From Phyto melanocephala (lineage: Eukaryota; Arthropoda; Insecta; Diptera; Rhinophoridae), in contig OW799236.1 in assembly GCA_941918925.1 (NCBI GenBank), forward strand, positions 123,626,360-123,690,359: a DNA stretch of 64,000 bases, given 5' to 3'. This document shows positions 23,145 to 35,892 of this stretch, piece by piece (the first letter of the stretch is position 1; every line of letters starts with the position of its first letter). The notes under the pieces were generated by a model. That model was not told where the DNA came from. It saw only the letters and a program-made list of their open reading frames with translations, and did not search any database. The position numbers and the translations under genes were made by a program.

Positions 23145-25691
23145 GAATCCGGCAGCCGCCCGAAGGCATAGCTCACTTGGGTCCTCCGAGGGTCCCGTTG
23201 TTAAATAACCACTCTGAGATATTTTTCTTAGATCAGGCTGAACGATTTGCTAAGGTACCTCATGGCTGCTGAGTGAATGTATATCAACTTCCCTTTTTTA
23301 AACCAAATCTGGCAAGTGGTCTTGTCAAAAAAGTGTCATATAGGCTTCAGGACAAAGTATGATTATGATTGCGAGATGTCAGTTCGGGTGTCATATCGAA
23401 TACCTCCAATACCAGAACAAAAATAGAAAGCAACCTCTCTGCTCTTTAGCTTTATCACTGCTATAATATAGTCTATGTTCACTTCAATACCTAAATTACT
23501 CTAGCGACGACCAAACAAACATGTTAACGCTTTTAAGTGTCTGGATACGATTAAGTGTTGCGAGAAACGACTGACGACTTTTTAAAAATTCAACTTTTTT
23601 TCATATGACAACTGATTTCAAAGCCTCAAAAAAAATGCTTACAAACGAACGCTGCAAAGCCTAATGGTGATTTACATGCTTAGTTGTAGATCTGCATTTA
23701 AGCGACTGGCAGTGAACACTCACACACATGTCATCATGTTAACGTGTTTTTTATCGTGTTCAGATTACTTAAGCAGCTAATACATGGCAAGCTTTTCATC
23801 TGAAAGATATTTAAAGTTTACCACTGTCAAATACAAATAATTCGTACGTTCCTATTAAAATCGATGCTTTTTAAAACTAATGCACAATGCAGTAATAGGT
23901 CATATAGAAGAAAGTGAAAAGAGTTGAACTTGTTTGCATCCTTGCTGGAATTAAAATCACTACAAAACTCTTGTTCTGAACTAAATTTTATTTTTATTAC
24001 AAACATGAATAGTAACCCTCGCATGTGTATGTTTTTTATGTATGTAAGTCTATCTGTTTATTTTTTATATGCAAATTTTTGCATACCATTCCACTCTTAT
24101 GCGTTTGTTGGCATTTGCTAATAAATTCCTTGTTTTCTTGTTTGTTTTCGTGCTTTAAATTTATACACGCGAGAATTTTTTAACTCGTATATATTTTAAC
24201 ATACACAAACACACATGTTAGTATGTATTTGTGTATACACATACAACACACTAGACTGTATACTAACTAGTGTACACTTACAATAGTTTAAGTTTAAGGA
24301 CTCGGTGATGGAGAGTAAAACTGCTGGGATTGTAATATGTTCTTTGCAAACATTAAACAAAAAAAAAAAAGTAGCAGCGACAGATAACAACAATTATAAT
24401 CCGCTCTTTTGCTTGGCTCCTTTTTGTTACACAATCTACACAGATTTACTTAACAACTGTTATGTGGCCCAGAAATTTCGATACCCTTTAAAGGATTTTT
24501 TGTTTATTTTCAAAGAAATATATCCTTTGAGAAGTTCAATTAAATCACAAGTCCTTGCTGGCCCCACTTTAGTTCCAAATGATAATCGTCTGTTATATGC
24601 AAACATACATTCATACATAAATTTTACGTTGTAAATTCTTTTACTGTGTAACGAAAACTTTTCCAAATATTGTTTTTAAACACCCCCAACAGGATTTATT
24701 CTCTATTTCATTAAAATGTTTTTAAATCTCTAGGGGACAAAGTAAAAAGAATAATTGATAAGAAATAAATTAAATTACAAGGAAATCAGTGGCAGAAATT
24801 TAAAAGTTATCACCAGCTATCGGGTAACTGTCGTCCAGTAAATGAACACTTTTTTTGCGTTTTTTTAAACGCCAGCATACACCGACGTACACCCCCCTTC
24901 CAAACCCCAAACAAAATGGCAACTCATCTGACAATGTTGAGGGTAAAGCAGTAACTCTACTATGGAAACTTGTTATTTTCTTTTTTTCTGCGCTATAAAA
25001 GATGTTAAAATTAAAAAAAAAATAACCAAGTAAATTCCAGTGCTGATGTTTGTGTGTTTGTGTGCTGTTTTCGTTTTTTGTTGTTGTTCCACTTACTGTT
25101 GATAATGTCGTTGTCATTGTTTTACAGCTTGAACATTTGTCGTGTCTTGTATCGTCGACATAGACTCCTCACTTTTTTTGTATACAGTATGATGGAAAAT
25201 TTTTTCGCGCCTTTTGTAACTTTTGTTTTTGTTTTTTACATTTTATTGTTGTTTTTTTACATTTTGCTTTCTTGTAAATGTTTTTGTTTATAAATTCTGC
25301 CGCAGGATATGGACATTTTTGTGTGCAAGTTCTAGGTATTGTTGCACATTTTACAGTTATGAAAAACATTTTTATATTTACAGTCACATTAGGATGTTTC
25401 ATCAGTAAAAATAATCTTTTTTTGTCTTGGTAACACGGGCACACTTGTATTAACTGGACCAGTATGTCGGTATCATAAAATTGAGCCCAAATTTGTGTTT
25501 ACTTTTGCAAGACAATAAAAAAGTACTGCGTGACTTTCGTTTTCATTAACGATTGGTGAAAAAATGCAACATTTTACAAACAATAAGTTCAGGGTAAAAA
25601 CATAAGACTTTGATATGGATAGTGTGAAGTAACCCACCCATTGTTATGTCTTGATACTAGAAATATTTAAGATCATGAAATAAAAACATCA
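23145..25691. other. Noncoding region
   Basis: No supported gene. ORFs in 24.8-25.4 kb are Phe/Leu- or Lys/Thr-rich low-complexity frames on both strands and have no splice context. CA/TACA runs occur near 24200-24245. Confidence 0.45.
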
Positions 25692-25822
25692 GGCGCCTAA
25701 TTACGGCATTCGATCACGATCGAAATTTTACTCGAACGATCGAGTTCGCTGTGCTTTAGGTATAGGAATTCTAATAAGAATTTTTAAATTTCGATCACGT
25801 TCGAATGCCATAATTCGGCCCC
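25692..25822. mobile_element. Small palindromic MITE
   Basis: The left end GGCGCCTAATTACGGCATTC, continuing through a GATC-rich block to 25728, is the inverse of 25786-25822, whose complement starts GGGGCCGAATTATGGCATTC. The arms are about 37 bp with around six mismatches, separated by about 57 bp. AGG occurs on both outer edges, but it overlaps the arms, so the target duplication is uncertain. No coding content. Confidence 0.7.
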
Positions 25823-28484
25823 AGGTTATGAAGCATGTTTTGAATATTCGCTATAACAATTTTTGTCTAAGCGTTTTATTGAAACCTTTAGATTATTGTC
25901 ACTGTTACAAAATTTATTTAAAAATTTTTTTTTTCTTTTTTTACTGAACACCCTAAAGTACATACACATATGATTTTGTTTATGTTCGTTCATACAGTTA
26001 TTGTTAGCATTTGCATTGTATGTGTTTGTTACTATGAAATTAAAAAGAGAAAAGAGATAACTATTCATGAGTATGTGTGTCAATAGAACAATTACAGAAA
26101 AAATGTATTTTAATATTTATTCTAAGAATTCCTTTTAATTACATTTAATGTGATGATGTAAATTGCTTTAAACTATTTTGCGAAAAAGAAAAGAAATTAT
26201 TATACAATTAAATTTAATTAAAAAGTTATATATTTTTAGAAAAAAATACCTTCTCTTTATTTAAAATATATTTGCGGTATTTGATAGTAGAAACATCTCT
26301 TTTAAACATTAAAAAAATTCACGGAAAAAATAAAATAAAAATTAGATTAATTTTATGTCACAAAAGCAAAGTTGGAATAATAATTAAATTTAAAAAGAAT
26401 ACTCAAAGAAATCTAGATTTTTAGAAAATGAATTAATGTTAAATTAAAGAATAAATAATAGGATGTGAAGGTTTGGGAGCTGTAGTATAAAATAATTATA
26501 ATTAAGAACTAATCTATTAAATATAATTTTAAAGACTGTAATAGTAGTTAATGCTTAGAAAATGTTATTGTTACAAATTTCAAATTAATTTTAATGGCAT
26601 TCATTCACATGCGCAAGTGCCACCTGATTTAAGTCAAATAATGACTTTTGTGCCCACAATTAGAGTTTAATTAAATTTTTTTGTTTCATTTTACCTCCGA
26701 TGGAGGAATGTTGAAAATATGTACTCGAACATACTGTTTCAGCTGATTACAAAATAATATTTGGTGAATTTTAAAGGTGGTCCAAAATGTCACATTTTTT
26801 TAAAGAAATTTTACCTTTTTTCCACTTTTCATTAATTATGGTTTTGTTAAAAATTTAAACACTATGACAATACGATACTCAGAAATTTTTGTGAATTGCT
26901 TTTATAAACATTTTTTAATTGACATTTTTAAACGAAATTCATGTGGATTACCAGCAATTGGAAGCAATAAACTGATAAAATCACACATGTGTTTGTGTCT
27001 ATATTTGTATCGCTATAATGTCGAAAAGTAATTGCTGTAACGCAAGCAACACCTTCCGTTCCAATCAAGAAACTGTTATGTGTGTTAATGTTTTGTTTTT
27101 AACTTGGCACAGTAGAGGAATTCATGCGATGGCTAATCCTTTTGTCTTTGTTATTTAGTTTTATGAAAAAATTCGTGTTGCACATTTCATTTGGAATTAT
27201 ACGGGCAACAACCATTTTTTCCTTCATTCTTTTGTTTTTTTTATATTATTTTTTATTTTTTTCATATTTTAAAAGTAGGTGAAGGGCGTTCGTTTAAACG
27301 TACATTTACGTGCCTTTGAGTATATGTACATACGTTTCATTTTTACTAGATTTTATGCATAAAAAAAAACATTTTAATACATGCACATAAAGATATAGAT
27401 TTGAAATAAAAATATAAAACAGTGGGAGCGAAGAAGAAATTTCCTAAGATAAATAAGCAAATTATTGTGAGTACAAAAAAATTAACTTGTTCAAATGCAA
27501 AGCTGCTATTGATTAAGAGTCTGTAGTATGAAAAAAAGGACAGATATGTCAATACAGTTGAACAACCTAGAGACGTATGTTTGTGTTCCTCGCCTTAGAA
27601 AATTGTCAATTAATTTAAAATAAAATTCTAGTTTAAAGGTTTAAATTAAGTTGCATTTTCAAACACTGTATTCTGTTGTGATATACGAGTACATACATGT
27701 CTGCGTGTTCGTTTGTGCGTGCGTTATTTCCACAATGTTTATATGAATATGAGATGCTAGAGGGATTGTGTTATTGAAATTTACACAAACAACAATAGTT
27801 GTAATTTGTAAACGAAACCAACAATAAGAGCCTGCAAAACAACAAGTAAAAAACCCCCCAGATGATGTCAGTTTTGTGAGAAAATTTAATAGAGTGTGCA
27901 AAAGTGTCTGCGTAAATATGTACGTGTACTTGTGCATGCATGTAAGTAAGGGCGACTTTGTGTGGGAGTGCGCTACAGTATATTTATTTATTGCATCAGT
28001 AATCCCTATCACTTTTAGCTCACATTTCCACCCATACCCGTGAAATCTGCCGTGAAGTTTGTGTTAAGTGCGTGTTGCTAAATTGCTCTTGCAGCGTATT
28101 ATTTTGTATTGCATGGCAGTGTAATGCACTGCTCTTATGTCACTGTTTGATGGTGAGATTTTATTTTATTTTGTATTACTTTTTGCAGAAAAAAATATCC
28201 TTAATTTAATTTAGGTTTTTATTGAAATAATTTTTAAATCCTTAATTGTATGAAAATTGAAATTTACAATAAAATTAAGATTTAAAACATTTCAACCGAA
28301 TTACGAATAATTTCTTATTAATGGAAAGAAAAAATTCTAAAGCCGAAATTCTTCATAAAACGAGAATTTATAAAAAATATTAAACTTTTTGGAAAGCTTC
28401 TATAAATTAGAGTTCAAAAAGCTCATTCACCTTTTTAAAATAAAATACAAATATCCCTCATAAGGATTCACGGCTTTTATAGAA
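25823..28484. other. Noncoding AT-rich region
   Basis: No gene, terminal repeat or RNA gene was recognised. ORFs at 25826-26083, 27346-27552 and 27659-28012 are compositionally biased and lack family motifs. Confidence 0.45.
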
Positions 28485-28488
28485 ATAC

Positions 28489-29353
28489 TAGCCAAACCCG
28501 GCGCGCTTTGCTACGCCCCTTAATGAATCGAAATGCATTCTGAATTTTAATTGAATATCAAGTGCAAAAACCTAAATATTATAATTTTTTTTATGGGCGT
28601 GGCATTACCCACTTTTCTTATCACGAAATTGTAAAGTCATAACAGCTCAATATGTGTGCAAAGTTTCAGAAGAATCGGTCCAGTGCAAGTACATCAAAAT
28701 CATAACTTTTTTTATAGGCGTGGCCCTGCCCACTTTTCTAATCACGAAATTATAAAGTCATGACAGCTCAATATGTGTGCAAAGTTTCAGAAGAATCGGT
28801 CCAGTGCAAGTACATCAAAATGATACCTGTTTCTTATGGGCGTGGCACTGCCCACTTTTCTAATCACGAAAATATTTAGTCATGACAGCTCGATATATGT
28901 GCAAGGTTTCAGAGAAATCGGTCTGGTGCAAGTACCTCAAAATTATAACCTTTTTTTATGGGCGTGGCCCTGCCCACTTTTCTAATCACAAAATTATATG
29001 GTTATGACAGCTTAGTATGTGTGCAAAGTTTCAGAAAAATCGGTCCAGTGCAAGTACCTCAAAATTATAACCTTTTTTTATGGGCGTGGCCCTGCCCACC
29101 TTTCTAATCACGAAATTATATGGTTATGACAGCTTAGTATGTGTGCAAAGTTTCAGAAAAATCGGTTAAGTGCAAGTAGCTAAAACTGATAACTAATTTT
29201 TATGGGCGTGGCCCCGCCCACTTTTTTCCACCATAAACACTCCCCGGCATGTCTACAACAACTTGCCAAAGTTTGAGTCCGATCGGTTTTACAGTTTCGG
29301 AGTCTATAACTAACACACACACACACACAGAGTTTCACTTTTATATATATAGA
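28489..29353. mobile_element. Tandem-repeat element, possibly Helentron/DINE-like
   Basis: It opens with ACTAGCCAAACCCGGCGCGC near 28489 and closes with ACACACACAGAG, then AGTTTCACTTTTATATATAT and AGATT. Inside is an array of 121-122-bp units marked by (G/A)GGCGTGGC at 28595, 28716, 28838, 28960, 29082 and 29204. Each unit continues CCCACTTTTCTAATCACGAA, CAATATGTGTGCAAAGTTTC and TCGGTCCAGTGCAAGTA. There is no ORF. Ends of this style and internal tandem arrays are known in non-autonomous Helitron/Helentron elements, but a 3' hairpin was not shown, so the class is an inference. A reduced, inverted copy lies at 44.2 kb. Confidence 0.7.
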
Positions 29354-30284
29354 TTCAACTCTTTCTAAATCATATCTATGCGATAGATTAAATCCAAAAA
29401 ATTAGCCGCTAACTTAAGTACTAAAATTTTGGTAACTGCTGACCTGATCAGTCATAGAGTAGAATTTTTTATTCCAAATTACCCTTTTATACCAGCACGT
29501 GTTAAGCGATAAAAAATTTCTTAAGTAATTCCTCCGACCAAGCAGTGGTAAGTGATTAGAATTTCTGTCTAGTTCGTTTCGAATTTTACTAAAAATTCTA
29601 CTAAAAGTTCAAATTACAGCATGTAAGTTTCAGCCAGATTTGAAGGTCAGTGCCACAATATCAATCTAGTTTCAATGTCCTACTGAGAGTCTTCTGCCTC
29701 TCTAGCATCCAGCCCGGACTTACTTCTCGCATATTTTTACACCTACTTCATTACCATAAATTCATTAATGTTCAGGAATTCTTACTATTATAAGATGGTG
29801 TAAAGTTAGTGATGTTTCCATTTTAAAGCACTTTATTTTGAACCACGGTTTTGCGATAAGGAATTGGGGATCGTGATACAAGACTTTATTCATTTTTTTA
29901 AATTAAATTAATTTTTTAATTAATTTTTAACAAAATTTACACTTTTTTTATAAGACCAGTTTATCTGAAAAATTTGGACAGACTAACTAGAGGATATTTT
30001 AGGGTAAACGATTTGTTATCCTTCGATCTGTATTTAACATTATGACCAGTTTATTCTGCAAATCATCATCAATAAGTTGTTACTTGGTCAATGCTACTAA
30101 ATTATTCAAAATCATCGATACACTCAACTTGTTGTGTTTATCGATTAGAGTTTTTTTTTTTTTTGGCTTAACGGGTGTGCTAGTAAACATATAGAGTAAA
30201 ACCAATCTATAACAGATCACTTTACAATCTCCATTACATCTATTACCACAGAAAAATGAGCGGTTCACACGCTAGTGGTATTAT
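29354..30284. other. Noncoding spacer
   Basis: No gene or repeat boundary was recognised. The short ORF at 30080-30268 (minus) is not supported. Confidence 0.45.
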
Positions 30285-30420
30285 TGTGTTTTATTCCTGA
30301 AATTTGCTTATCAGCAAACTTCGTTTCCATTAATTGGAAAATTGCGGTCGCCGTATGACACATAGTGCCATTCTGTTGAAATCAGGACACGCCCGATTTA
30401 AAATCATCCTATTTTTTAAA
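30285..30420 (-). pseudogene. Mariner-like transposase scrap
   Basis: The minus strand reads DFKSGVS, a stop, then FQQNGTMCHTATAIFQLMET and KFADKQIS. This corresponds to the FQQDGATCHTA block around the second catalytic Asp, here changed to Asn, and the following helix of the same group as the relics at 19, 38 and 43 kb. Possible weak continuation to about 30660 cannot be confirmed. Confidence 0.65.
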
Positions 30421-30814
30421 CAACAAATCATTGATCATGATACTAATGATTGATTTTAAATGAATAAAATACTTCGTGATATTTAACAACTTTCGATTAC
30501 TTTCTGCAGTTTATAATGACACTACAGCAACAATTAATGCCTTGGACCAACAGTGTTAGTGTTTTTTGGTGACATCATGACAGAAATACTCAAAAAAGAG
30601 ACCCAATTACAGCCATTGTGGCCATATACTCTAAAATATTTTCAAGTCATAATGCCCTGTATTCATTTCTCAAATTTTTGCAATAAATAAAATATATAAT
30701 AAATTTATAAATTATTTAAGAATTTTTTTTAGGAAAAGAAAATTTTATAAAAATTTTTTTAGATGAAAAGAAATTATGTTTAAAGTTTTTTAAAATTACA
30801 CAAATTTATTGTTG

Positions 30815-31140
30815 ATTTACCCTTCACAGTGAGTGTAAGGGTATGTATGGGTTTGTCATTCCGTGTGAAATTTCTACAATTTTCATAATGTATATATTAT
30901 CTGAAAGCTTATAAATAGGGAAGTCAATTTAGCACTGTCCGTCTGTCTATCCGTGTGTATGTTGAAATCAGGTTCGGGAGCAGATTGGTATTGAAAATTA
31001 AAAAAAAAATCGCTCTATAAACAACTAAAATATAATGAAAAAACCTAGACGACCTCGCCTCTTCACACCAATACGAACTGGATGAACGTAGGTTTGAATC
31101 CCAGTTAAGACCAAAACAATTTTTTTTTTATTTTTTTTTT
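30815..31140. repeat. Dispersed repeat, copy 1 of the CCGTCTGTC family
   Basis: The core from ATAGGGAAGTCAATTTAGCA through TGTCCGTCTGTCTATCCGTG, TTCGGGAGCAGATTGGTATT and AATCCCAGTTAAGACCAAAA matches 46030-46375 in order and orientation. No ORF is present. CCGTCTGTC runs occur widely in fly repeats, but the extended colinear match shows a true repeat pair. Confidence 0.6.
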
Positions 31141-32175
31141 TTTAATTTTTTTTATATTAACTTTATTTTTACTTTTTTTCTATATAAAAAAAAATTAACT
31201 AAAGCCTAAATAAAATCAAAATATTGTTCTAAAACTTTTTATTTAAAAAAGAACTTTTCTTACAAATTACTGCAAAAAAAAATTCATTGTGACACTCATA
31301 TACTTAAAAAGTATTTTTTTTAAAGAGAAAAGAGAGATTGTTAATTAACTTATAAATAAATAAGATTGTTTTTTAACTCGATATAAAATTTTATCTAAAA
31401 TATTTTTAAAAATCCCTGATGATGATCTACGAAGTAGGTCGAAATATTGGAATAAAATAAATAAAGTAATTTAAAAACTTTTCTTTAAAAACAAAACAAC
31501 AAAATTGAATTTTCATGACCTAAAGCCAAACAAAAATCTGCAAAAAAATATATAAACAACAAAAGAAGGTCAACAATACTTATTTGACGAGAGAACTAAT
31601 ATTTATATCTTATTTTGGTTTCAGTTCATTTATATTTAAATTTATAATAAAAAAAAACGAAAAACTAAAAAAAATGAATTAAAGCCTGAATAAAATTTAA
31701 ATATTAGTTAAAGTTATTTAAATTAAAGTAAAAGTTTAGTAAACATTTTTTGTTTCTCATTTATTTTTTAGTTTTGCTAAATTTCAAAAGGATTTCAGCT
31801 TATAAATATGTAAAACTCCAAATTTAAATGAAAAGTTTTACTTAAACAAATAGTTTGAATTTTTTATAGAATTGTTTTTGATTTTTGCAGAATTTATTGA
31901 AGTCACTTAATCTATGGTTGCAACCACAATTGAACTTATGGCCTCTGTTATGCAAAACCCAAATATGAATGCCAATAAAAAACATTTGTATTAAAAACAT
32001 TTTTGCCAGAAAAACAATAAAAAATTAAAGCCTAACCAAGTGCAAAGGAATTAAAGAGCGATTCAAATAAAATCTAGCCACTATTTTAGCCACAAAACTT
32101 TTTGGCTTAAGGAATTTAGAGCACGAGCGGTATGACACACACATGCACATAGATACAACAAATAAAAACAAGTAA
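31141..32175. other. AT-rich region with a second shared repeat block
   Basis: Block 31424-31545, containing ATATTGGAATAAAATAAATAAA and CTAAAGCCAAACAAAAATCT, matches 45778-45852. The rest is homopolymer-rich and has no gene. Confidence 0.5.
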
Positions 32176-34905
32176 GAGCACTATATTCGGCTGTGCCGAA
32201 TCTTTTATACCCACCACCAATTTTGTGTACATTTAAAGCACAATATTTATTATTTTGTTACTCATCATGGAATAATCTTTTTATAATAAAATATGTATCA
32301 CTTTCTTTGTAGAGGGTGGTTAAATTTTAAGGGCCCATGTTGAAGGTGAACTACAGCCAGTCTTTAAATTAGTTTTCTGCATTTCATTTGACATTTCTCA
32401 ATCTCAAACTTACTCAATTTGATCCGTGGAAAGATACGCAAATGAGCAACGCTTTAAAGTTATTTAGGTTTTTTATGAAAATGGGCCGTTCAGTTCAAAA
32501 TGCATTTTGTGCACTTCGTAATTCTTTTGATCAACATAATCATTCAAATTCATCCACAATCGGGAAAATTGTAAAAAATATTTAAATTTCTGCAAAACAG
32601 GTCAGTATAAAATGTTAGAAAATCAGTGAATGCCTTCTTAGTTCGTTGAATGGGAACCATTGCTGTTTTTTGCGATAGTGTGGCAAAAGAGCAGTCAACC
32701 TCGACTCATCATCGTGCCCAACAATTGAGCATCAACATTGTCATTGAAAATTTGGACCATCAGATAGAGGAGTGGCGCCAAGGATGGGGGCGGGGGCATT
32801 TGGCCGATATTTTGTTAAATACATAATTTAACCGTACAAATATTATCATTACAAAAAGAAATAATAATAATTTCCTAAATAATTTGTTTTTTATTTAAAT
32901 TCAACATCGGCCCTTAAAATTTAACCACCCTTAATAACTTCGATATGCTACTAAAATGCTTTTGTAAATGTCGTCTTTCAATGAAAGTGGGCGTTAAAGT
33001 AGGCGTGTCAATAAAGTTTCTGCTAATAAATACAACTTAGATATTTCACAATAGTCCTTTATTTTCCCAAAAACTTTGTCAATAGAGAAATTACATGAAT
33101 TTAAGATAAACAGTTATATGGGAGGTAGGCGTTAAAGTGGGCTAGTCACTTAAACTTTTTGACACAAAAAAAAAATACATTGATTAGAAGGATATATGTA
33201 GCAAATTTGATCATCATACCTCTAATTTTGGCGGTTTTATGAGCTTTTAAATTTCATTAAGTGTAGATAACGTGAAAAATGGGCGTTATAGTAGGCGTGT
33301 CAAAGTTGTTTTTGCGAATGAGTACAACTTAGGTGTTTCAATATAGCCCTTTATTATTCCAAAATCTTTACTAGTAGAGAAATTATATGAATTTTAGGTA
33401 AAACGTTATATGTTATGGCCGTAAAAGTGTTCGTGGCACCTTAATTTTCTGGATTTACGTAGCAAATTTGATCATCATACCTCTAATTTTGGCGGTTTTA
33501 TGAGCTTTTAAATTTCATTAACGGTAGATAACGTGAAAAGTGGGCGTTGTAGTAGGCGTGTCAAAGTTATTTTTGCTAATAACTACAACTAAGGTTTTTC
33601 AATATAGTCCTTTATTATTCCAAAATCTATATTAATAGAGAAATTATATGCATTTAAGGTAAAACGTTATATGGGAAGTGGGCGTAAAAGTGGGCATGAC
33701 ACCTTAATTTTCTGACACAGTAATGACATTGCCTGGTGGGATATACGTAGCAAATTTGATCATCATACCTCTAATTTTGGCGGTTTTATGAGCTTTAACA
33801 TTTCATTAACGGTAGATAACGTGAAAAGTGGGCGTTACAGTAGGCGTGTCAAAGTTTTTTTTGCGCATGAGTACATTTTAGATGTTTCAATATAGACCTT
33901 TATTATTCCAAAATCTTTATTAATAGAGAAATTATATGAATTTTAGGTAAAACGTTATATGGGAGGTGGGCGTAAAAGTGGGCGTGGCATCTTAATTTTT
34001 TGGCACAATAATAACATTGCCTAGGGGGATATACGTAGCAAATTTGATCATCATACCTCTAATTTTGGCGGTTTTATAAGCTTTTAAATTTCATTAACGG
34101 TAGAAAACGTGAAAAGTGGGCGTTATAGTAGGCGTGTCAAAGTTATTTTTGCGAATGAGTACATTTTAGATGTTTCAATATAGCCCTTTATTATTCCAAA
34201 ATCTTTATTAATAGAGAAATTATATGAATTTTAGGTAAAACGTTATATGGGAGGTGGGCGTAAAAGTGGGCGTGGCACATTGATTTTCCGTGTCAAAAAA
34301 GCGTCTCACCAAACAGCAAAGTGTGCAAAATTTCAGAGTCGTACATCCAATTTTGTTGCTTTTATGACGTTTTTGTTTTTAAATATACCGAAAAATACAC
34401 TGTGCGGTATAAATTTTCGTACATTTTGATCGATAACTCCTTTCCTAATGATTAGACTTAGGTAATTTTTGGTGAGAAATATTGTCTTGTCTCGAGAAAT
34501 ATATATTCGAAGTTTCATGACTGTACGTTAATCCGTTTGGACACAATACCATTTTATTCGATGTTCGTAGGACACGGTTTTTTCGACCTACTCTTGCATT
34601 CCGAGCTATAACTCACTTCCTAATATTCCGATATAGCCCATTTTCAATACCAAACAAACCTTGTCTATAAGAAAGATTCTGGCAAAATTTGAGCCTCCTA
34701 GCTTTTTCGGTGCGACCTCTATCGTGCTTTCAACAGACGGACAGACGGACAGACGGACGGACATAGCTAGATCGTCATCAAATCAAACCCTGATTCAGAA
34801 TATATATACTTTATGGGGTCTAAAATGGATATTTCGATGTGTTACAAACGGAATGACAAAATGAATATACCCCCACCATTTTTTTGGTGGCGGGTATAAT
34901 AAAAA
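32176..34905 (+). repeat. GGGCGTG-type dispersed repeat, large copy with a 288-bp tandem array
   Basis: The left end has TTCGGCTGTGCCGAATC followed by TTTTATACCCACCACCAA. The right end has TTTTTTGGTGGCGGGTATAA, so the termini are imperfect inverted repeats (TATACCC(A/G)CCACCA). GTGGGCGTTATAGTAGGCG marks units at 32987, 33279 (variant), 33540, 33828 and 34116, with a period of 288 bp in the last three intervals but the first and one with a 27-bp deletion. Each unit also carries ATCATACCTCTAATTTTGGC. A GACGGACA microrepeat lies near 34737-34762. No ORF of its own is visible. A 620-bp mariner-type element is inserted near its left end. Confidence 0.75.
32312..32931 (+). mobile_element. Non-autonomous mariner-type element with perfect 23-bp terminal repeats
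   Basis: The termini 32313-32335 (AGGGTGGTTAAATTTTAAGG...) and 32909-32931 are perfect inverse complements. They are flanked by TA on both sides (32310-32311 and 32932-32933), as expected for Tc1/mariner. The related repeat copy at 13441-13460 has the uninterrupted sequence CTTTCTTTGTATAACTGCGA, which proves the insertion. Inside, 32440-32584 encodes FFMKMGRSVQNAFCALRNSF followed by DQHNHSNSSTIGKIVKNI and a stop, the N-terminal HTH of the mariner-like group. Fragments near 32680-32800 (SVAKEQ-like, then AQQLSI) follow, but the DDE core is gone. It could move only with a transposase supplied elsewhere. Confidence 0.88.
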
Positions 34906-35890
34906 AAATTTTAAAAGACTTTGCAAACATTTTGATATTTATGAAATGTGTTCAACATTTTCTATACAATCTTGTATAAAACAAAAAGATATTCATTCCT
35001 TTTACAAACTAAATCACAATTCATAAGAGTTCGTTCACATAACACAGGCAATTGAAGTTAAGTAAACGAAGAATTTAGCACTTTTCTTTATGTGTGATTG
35101 TGTTTAAATATTTGTGACCATTTATATGAGACATGTCCTCAGACATACATATGAACATTTGCACATACTTACTTATGTCTCACTACGTATGTTTGTGATA
35201 TAAGTTTCATTAACACCTCTACAAACCCATACACACTCTATTTCATATAAATACTAATCTAAAGACAAAGTTTAGATAAAAAAAAAAGAAGAAGAAAAAA
35301 ACAGAACAAAAACTTTTAACAAAAATATACGAGTAAGGAAAAAAACTTTTACAATTTACCTAACAACGATAATAAGATTTCACGTGTCTGATGTCATTTT
35401 AAGCCGTGATTTTTATTTTACTTTTGCACTTTTCTCTGCTGTTGTTTCTTTTTTCTACTTTCGCATTTGAACATAAAAATTTGTTCTAGCAACGAGCGTC
35501 TTATTTTATAACTAATACACTGAGTATAACATATGCATGTGGAAAATAAAACAATAAAAAGCTAAAGACACTTTAATGTAGACTAGATGTGGAAAATTTA
35601 CAACTTTTCTTCCAATTATTTTTTGGTACCTAAATTGCTTTGTCATTTCGTTTGTAATTTTTTTAATATTTTGTTACTGTCTGTTTGTTGCTAGAAATCA
35701 TATTTTTTCCGCCACAAATTGCTTGTACCTGTAAAAGGTATCAAACATTCAAAAATATTCCAAACAAATCGGTATTGCAAGTTTTTATAATCGCCTCATA
35801 AATAGCAGTGATTTAAGCAAAAAACCACATATTCAGGTTCTTATGCGAAAATGAAAATATTTCAATTCTAGGATAAATTGGAGACGTAAC
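34906..35890. other. Noncoding spacer
   Basis: AT-rich sequence without a supported gene or transposon terminus. Confidence 0.5.
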
Positions 35891-35892
35891 TG

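Noticed and set aside
24800..25444. Overlapping ORFs on both strands, including Phe/Leu-rich apparent membrane segments
   Set aside because: Hydrophobic frames arise from T-rich DNA, and both strands are equally open. No conserved motif is seen.
28595..29213. CRISPR-like regular repeat spacing
   Set aside because: Whole 121/122-bp units are repeated with no unique spacers, in clearly eukaryotic transposon-rich DNA.
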